Source: Pseudomonadota bacterium (lineage in GTDB: Bacteria > Myxococcota_A > Polyangia > Polyangiales > Polyangiaceae). From it: a stretch of DNA of 64,000 bases. Location of the stretch: positions 1 to 64,000 of the forward strand of contig JAEYVE010000247.1 in assembly GCA_023432025.1 (NCBI GenBank), read 5' to 3'. The notes beneath the pieces are model-generated. The model did no database searches, was not told where the DNA came from, and was given only the letters and a program-made list of their open reading frames with translations. Within the stretch, counting starts at the first letter, position 1. Every line of letters begins with the position of its first letter. A program made the translations under genes and the position numbers. This document shows positions 59,716-64,000 of this stretch, piece by piece.

Positions 59716-60249
59716 TCAACTGGCGTCGTCGAAGCGGTAGTGCAGCCGGGCCATGCCTCGCCCGAGGAACTTGGCCGAAAGTAGCGTCGGCGTGGCGCGG
59801 AAGCCCGTCGCCGGGAACAGCGGCGCGCCGCCGCCCACGAGCGCCGAAGCGACGTAAACCTCGAGCTCGTCGAGCGCGCCCCGCTCCATGAAAGCCATCT
59901 GCAGCCGACCGCCGCCGAGCATCCAGACGTCCCCGTCCTCGAGCGCGCGGAGCTCCGCGACCAAAGCGTCCACGTCCGTGCGCACCTCGATGACCCCCGG
60001 TGGCTCGAGGAGCGGCCGTGACGTGACCACGATGACTCGCTTGTGTTCGTACGGCCATGGCGTCCCCGACTCGATCAGCCAGTCGTACGTGGCGCGGCCC
60101 ATGACGACGGTGCGAATGCCTTGCATGAACCTTTCGTAGTCGTGTTCCCCAAGATCTGCTTCGGCACTGGTGAGCCAGTCCAACGAGCCTTCCGTGTCGA
60201 CGATGAAGCCGTCCAAGCTGGAGGCGATGTACCCAACGATGCGCGCCAT
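59716..60249 (-). CDS. Dihydrofolate reductase-like protein (RibD C-terminal family)
   Basis: 177 residues from ATG 60249, preceded by AAGGAGA. DHFR-fold with IASSLDGFIVDTEGSLDWL at the start, VVMGRATYDWL, VVTSRPL, VWMLGGGRLQMAFMERGALDELEV, typical of the YyaP/YwjB-type reductases related to RibD. NAD(P)H-dependent, substrate unknown. It is divergent from a TetR regulator with a shared operator, so it probably belongs to an inducible response. The frame is open upstream but the chosen start has a good RBS. Confidence 0.88.
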   Translation of the reverse strand: MARIVGYIASSLDGFIVDTEGSLDWLTSAEADLGEHDYERFMQGIRTVVMGRATYDWLIESGTPWPYEHKRVIVVTSRPLLEPPGVIEVRTDVDALVAELRALEDGDVWMLGGGRLQMAFMERGALDELEVYVASALVGGGAPLFPATGFRATPTLLSAKFLGRGMARLHYRFDDAS

Positions 60250-60268
60250 GAAGTTCTCCTTTGCTAGA

Positions 60269-60286
60269 TAAACGAATGTACGTTTA
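60269..60286. promoter_or_regulatory. Operator candidate for the divergent TetR regulator
   Basis: TAAACG (60269-60274), 6-nt spacer, CGTTTA (60281-60286), a perfect inverted repeat in the 48-bp gap between the reductase ATG and the regulator GTG. It is AT-rich within very GC-rich DNA and is positioned to block both transcripts. Confidence 0.65.
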
Positions 60287-60297
60287 CTATTGGAGCG

Positions 60298-60900
60298 GTG
60301 GCAAGACCGAGAAAAATCTCCGACGAAATGGTGCTCGATGCGGCGGGCTCGCTGGCTGCGCTTCACGGCCCCTCGGCCCTCACTTTTGCGCTGGTGGGCA
60401 CGTCCGTGGGGCTCTCCCCCGCGTCACTGGTGCAGCGCTTCGGCACCCGGGACGAGCTGGTGCGCGCGGCCCTGCTCCACATGTGGGACAAGCTCGATCA
60501 AGCGACGGCCGCCGCGGATGCTCGCTCGCCTTCGGGCCCCGAGGGCGCGCTCGAGCTGCTCGTCAGGCTGTCGGTGGGCTACGGGCCCGGCGACGACGAG
60601 GTCGCGCAAGGCCTCCTGCTCTTGCGCGAGGACCTGCGGGACCCTTTGCTCCGCGCGCGCGGCGTGGCCTGGGGCGATACCCTCGCCGCGGCGCTGGGTC
60701 GAAGGCTGTGCTCGAAACCGACGCGACAGAAGCTGCTCGGCAGACTCTTGGTCCAGCAGTGGCAAGGCGCGGTGCTCTGGTGGTGCTTTTCTCGCAGCGG
60801 GCGGCTCGGCACGTACCTGCGACGTGAGCTTCGCGTCTTGCTGGGCGCTCTCGCCGACGCGCCGCGTGATGCACCACGCAAGATGGCGCGTCGTCCCTAA
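60298..60900 (+). CDS. TetR-family transcriptional regulator
   Basis: 200 residues from GTG 60298 (GGAG four to five bases upstream). N-terminal helix-turn-helix (about 8-55: ISDEMVLDAAGSLAALHGPSALTFALVGTSVGLSPASLVQRFGTRDELV) and a helical ligand-binding part. Divergent from the DHFR-like gene, which it probably represses together with itself through the palindrome between them. Its end overlaps the convergent ABC exporter gene by four bases. Ligand unknown. Confidence 0.9.
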   Translation: MARPRKISDEMVLDAAGSLAALHGPSALTFALVGTSVGLSPASLVQRFGTRDELVRAALLHMWDKLDQATAAADARSPSGPEGALELLVRLSVGYGPGDDEVAQGLLLLREDLRDPLLRARGVAWGDTLAAALGRRLCSKPTRQKLLGRLLVQQWQGAVLWWCFSRSGRLGTYLRRELRVLLGALADAPRDAPRKMARRP

Positions 60901-62693
60901 GCGGATTGCAGGCGGTGCAGGCGCGCGTAGCGACCCTTCGCCGCCAAGAGCTCGTCGTGGGTGCCGAGCTCCACGATGCGCCCCGCGTCGAGCACCACGA
61001 TGCGATCTGCCGAACGAATCGTCGAGAGGCGGTGCGCGACGACGAGCGTCGTTCGGCCACGCATGAGCGTCGCGAGCGCGTCCTTCACCTTTTGCTCCGA
61101 CTCCGAGTCGAGCGCGCTGGTCGCCTCGTCCAAGAGCAGGATCCGCGGATCACGCACGAGCGCTCGGGCGATGGCGAGCCGCTGCCGCTGTCCGCCGGAA
61201 AGTCGCGCCCCGCGCTCGCCGACGACCGTGTCGAGCCCCTCGGGGAGCGCCTCGACGATGTCGAGCGCGTTCGCGTCGCGGAGGGCGGCGCGCACCACCT
61301 CGTGTGACGCCCGGCCGAGGCCGTAGGTGATGTTGTCTCGAATCGAGCCCTCGAACAAAACGGACTCTTGGGGGACCACGCTCATGAAGCGCCGCACCGT
61401 CCGCAAGTCGAGGCTCTCCATGTCACGAGCGTCGAGCAGAATGCGCCCCACCGTCGGGCGAAGAAAGCCGAGCACGAGGTTCAGCAGCGTCGATTTACCG
61501 GAGCCCGAATGGCCGACGAAGGCGATGGTTTCGCCCTCGGCGACGTCGAGAACGATGTCCGTGAGCGCGGGAGACGGCGCGCCTGGATACGAGTAGCCGA
61601 CCCCCTCCAGCGTGATGCGACCGCGCACGCTCCACACCACCTGTTTTCCCTCGTTTTGCTCGATGTCCGGCTCTTGCAGCACCTCGGCGATCGACTTCGT
61701 GGCCTCGTTGCCGCGCGTCAGAACGGGCAAGAGCGACACGAGCTGGGTGACCGCGCCCGTGAGGATCGCAAAGTAGCTGCCGAGCAGCACGACCTGGCCG
61801 GCGCTGATCGGCAGCCAACCCTCGAGCGCTGCCACCGCCGCCACCAAGAGACACCCGACGCCGAGCACTTGAAACGCAACCCAAGTAACGGATCCGAAAC
61901 GACCGTTGAGCAGATCGAGGTTCAGACCCGCATCACGCACGCCCTCAGCGCTGCGAGCGACCCGCTCCGCCGCGACATGCTCCAGACCGTGAGCGCGCGT
62001 CACCGGAATGAGGCTCGCCATTTCTCCGACCTGCGACGAGAGGCGCTCGACCTCACGCCGAAACTCCTCGTTCCGACGCGCGGAGCGATTGCGCATCATG
62101 ATGGTGAGCACCGCCGCGATCGGTACCGTGATGGAATAGACGACGAGAAACTGCGGGACGGCGAAGGCCGTCATCGTCACGGCGCCGAGGATCACGGACG
62201 ACGCCGAGAGACCTGCCGGCCCTGCTTGCTGAAACATGAGCTCGACGTTCTCCACGTCGCGCACGACCTTGGACTGAATGACGGCTGCGTTCGATCGCGA
62301 ATGAAAGCCGATGGAAAGGCTCTGCAGCCGCTGCGTGAGAGCGTTCCGCAGCTGCGCCCCGAGGTCCCGGCTGGTCCCGAAGAACAGCCGAATGAAGACG
62401 ATGTGCATCGGCAGGTTGAGCATGAGGAGCACGAACGCGCCCACGCCCAGGCCGATGAGGCTGCGCAGGGGTCCCCCCGCCACGACGATGTCGACGATGG
62501 CGCTCGTGACGACCGGAAGCAGCCAGATGGGGCTGTCTTTCACGACGAACGCGCCGACCGAGGCGGCGAGGCGTCCCCGATACGGAGCGAGCAGACGAAA
62601 CAGACTCCGAACGGGGTGCGCCGCTTCCACGACAGCGACGGGGGCGACGGGGATCGGGGTCACGAGCGCAAGACCTCGAGCCCCGACTTCCAC
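60897..62693 (-). CDS. ABC exporter, fused permease and ATPase
   Basis: 598 residues from GTG 62693. About six helices in the first 330 residues (ABC_membrane) and a C-terminal ATPase with Walker A GHSGSGKSTL, signature LSGGQRQR and Walker B ILLLDEATSALD, H-loop VVAHRLST. A homodimeric (MsbA/LmrA-like) half-transporter for lipid or drug export. Convergent with the TetR gene. No partner gene is adjacent, which fits a homodimer. Confidence 0.92.
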   Translation of the reverse strand: MEVGARGLALVTPIPVAPVAVVEAAHPVRSLFRLLAPYRGRLAASVGAFVVKDSPIWLLPVVTSAIVDIVVAGGPLRSLIGLGVGAFVLLMLNLPMHIVFIRLFFGTSRDLGAQLRNALTQRLQSLSIGFHSRSNAAVIQSKVVRDVENVELMFQQAGPAGLSASSVILGAVTMTAFAVPQFLVVYSITVPIAAVLTIMMRNRSARRNEEFRREVERLSSQVGEMASLIPVTRAHGLEHVAAERVARSAEGVRDAGLNLDLLNGRFGSVTWVAFQVLGVGCLLVAAVAALEGWLPISAGQVVLLGSYFAILTGAVTQLVSLLPVLTRGNEATKSIAEVLQEPDIEQNEGKQVVWSVRGRITLEGVGYSYPGAPSPALTDIVLDVAEGETIAFVGHSGSGKSTLLNLVLGFLRPTVGRILLDARDMESLDLRTVRRFMSVVPQESVLFEGSIRDNITYGLGRASHEVVRAALRDANALDIVEALPEGLDTVVGERGARLSGGQRQRLAIARALVRDPRILLLDEATSALDSESEQKVKDALATLMRGRTTLVVAHRLSTIRSADRIVVLDAGRIVELGTHDELLAAKGRYARLHRLQSA

Positions 62694-62996
62694 GGCCTAG
62701 ACACGGTGACGGCGTCGACCTCGTTGCGAGCAGTCTTGGGAGCGTACTCGAACGACATTGGTGCGTTGCCCTCCCAGTGTCTCCTTTGTGGGCTCTGCCG
62801 GACCCGGCGCCGCGCTGCTGGCCCGCGGGAGCGGACGAGCGCTGACTCGCCGCGCCGAGGCATGACCAGGTGCTTGGAGGAGAGCTTCCTCTGGTTTCGA
62901 CGGCCGACGCGGCGGTCAAGTAATGGGTCGGGGGCGCCCCCTCGAGCTCAGCCACACTCGAGCTCGGCCGCCCAGGGGCGCTGCTGCGCGCTCGGG
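62694..62996. other. Intergenic region with shared 20-bp segment
   Basis: 303 bp with no gene. It contains the second copy (62821-62840) of a 20-bp sequence that also lies at 50343-50362. Near the right end, GCGCCCC and GGGGCGC arms enclose repeated CTCGAGCTC words and may form the terminator of the minus-strand gene to the right. Confidence 0.45.
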
Positions 62997-64000
62997 TCAG
63001 TGGCGCTTGCGACGACGCACGGCGACGCCCAGAAGCAGCGCGGCGAGCGAGGAGCCGAACGCCGAAGCAAAAGAGCCTGCGGCTGGAACGCCGCCGAAGC
63101 TGCAGCCGGAGCTGTCGCTCCCCTGACCGCCGCCCGAGGTCGTGTCCGGCTCGTCGTCGGTGGTGGTGCCGCCGGTCGCAGAGCCGCCCGTTGCTTTCCC
63201 GCCGCCGCTACTCGACCCGCCTGCGCCCGCGGAACCGCCCGGGCCACCCACGTCGTCGTCTCCGCAGTCGAGCTCGACCTCCGCGCTCGTGGCGACGAGA
63301 GCGACGTCCGATCCGGGAAGCGTTGCGTGGAAGGCAACTTGGTGTTTGCCCGCAGCGAGTCCGTCCGCGCCGTCAACGCACAGCTGGTAGACGGTCGCCT
63401 CCGCGAGATACGGGTTTTCCCCGGCGAGGTAGGCAACCGTGAAATCCCGATAGGCCTCACCGTCCACGAACAGCTCGTACACGAGCGCGCTCTTCCAAGG
63501 CTTTGCGGACTCGTCCAGCGTGAGGGTGACCTTCGCCGCGTGCGCGTCGAACTCTTCCGAGCAGGCCGGGCCACCGATCACCCGAAGCGGGCCACGTACC
63601 GGCGCTGCCGCCACCGTCGTGCCGAGCGCGGTCGGCAGCTCTGCCGTTTCCGTGACCGTGAACGTTCCGAAGGTGGGCACCGGATCCGGGTCTTGCCCAC
63701 TGTGGCAGTCTGCACCGGACACCACGTACTTTTCTCCGACCTGAAAGGCCGCCGTGGGCTCGAGCAGCGTGGTTCCGTCGCCCAGCGAGGTCGCGGTGGT
63801 TTCGACGATCTCCGTGCTGTCTCCCACGACGCGGCTCAGCGTGACCGCGAGCTCTTCACCCCCTGCATCGATCCGGACGCCGCGAGCGTTGACGGGAACG
63901 GTGTCGGCGTCCCCTCCGGAGCCGGGGGTCGCAAAGAGCGGCGTACACGGCGGCGCAGAGCATGCGTCCGCGGAACGGGCGTGGAAAACGAGCGCGGCAA
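62997..64000 (-). CDS. Secreted protein with MYXO-CTERM-like sorting tail (start beyond the window)
   Basis: The frame is open from the stop near 62997 to the window edge, and residues just at the edge look like the end of a signal peptide (ALVFHARSADACS), so only a few N-terminal residues are missing. The mature part is strand-rich with Cys pairs (DACSAPPC, GADCHSG, PACSEEF, LCVDG). A Gly/Ser linker follows, then the C-terminus SSGCSFGGVPAAGSFASAF, a hydrophobic helix and RRRKRH, which resembles the MYXO-CTERM signal used for surface sorting in myxobacteria. Function unknown. Confidence 0.8.
   Translation of the reverse strand, partial: AALVFHARSADACSAPPCTPLFATPGSGGDADTVPVNARGVRIDAGGEELAVTLSRVVGDSTEIVETTATSLGDGTTLLEPTAAFQVGEKYVVSGADCHSGQDPDPVPTFGTFTVTETAELPTALGTTVAAAPVRGPLRVIGGPACSEEFDAHAAKVTLTLDESAKPWKSALVYELFVDGEAYRDFTVAYLAGENPYLAEATVYQLCVDGADGLAAGKHQVAFHATLPGSDVALVATSAEVELDCGDDDVGGPGGSAGAGGSSSGGGKATGGSATGGTTTDDEPDTTSGGGQGSDSSGCSFGGVPAAGSFASAFGSSLAALLLGVAVRRRKRH

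Overview
High-GC bacterial DNA that most likely comes from a myxobacterium (Myxococcota, probably Polyangia). The evidence is several long Ser/Thr protein kinases, Gly/Ser-rich lipoproteins, STIG1-type cysteine repeats, a MYXO-CTERM-like sorting tail, PilZ proteins, and a carotenoid operon ending in a CarH/CarA-type B12 photoreceptor-repressor. No species is assigned. The window is chromosome-like: no phage, IS element, rRNA or CRISPR array was seen, and there is one tRNA.

Layout. 1-2.6 kb: the 3' part of pyrG and a HEAT-repeat lipoprotein. 3.2-11.8 kb: four signalling genes chained by stop/start overlaps (hybrid kinase with three receivers, CheR-type methyltransferase, receiver-kinase, and a receiver-PAS-GAF-GGDEF-EAL protein). 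12-16.3 kb: a MATE exporter and a kinase with two catalytic domains. 16.4-21.3 kb: a small secreted protein and two proteins that each carry three DsbA-like domains. 21.3-26.2 kb: another Ser/Thr kinase, two divergent PilZ proteins and glyoxalase II. 26.6 kb: tRNA-Arg(CCG), followed by an inverted partial copy of its own 3' end.

26.8-37.2 kb: a carotenoid locus. On the plus strand lie crtY-crtE-crtI-crtB, an unknown five-helix membrane protein and a CarH-like regulator. Divergent from them, on the minus strand, lie an ABC ATPase, an ABC-2 permease, a DUF3047 lipoprotein and a glycosyltransferase. A 92-bp shared control region holds a promoter and a palindrome.

37.2-50.1 kb: a SOUL protein, lipoproteins, a frameshifted gene remnant, DUF1697, a double-module sensor kinase, DUF4126, a RIO kinase with an RGG-rich tail and, divergent from it, a protein-arginine-methyltransferase-like enzyme. 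50.5-55.5 kb: a BMP-type nucleoside ABC importer. 55.6-64 kb: a six-unit 14-bp tandem repeat, a small Cys-rich protein, a lipase-like hydrolase, a STIG1-repeat lipoprotein, a DHFR-like reductase with its divergent TetR regulator and a clear operator, an ABC exporter, and a MYXO-CTERM-like protein cut by the window edge.

The observations I consider most worth following are the RIO-kinase/PRMT-like pair with RGG motifs, the light-switch carotenoid locus with its unexplained transporter arm, the paired triple-DsbA proteins, and the CheR-containing kinase operon that lacks CheB.
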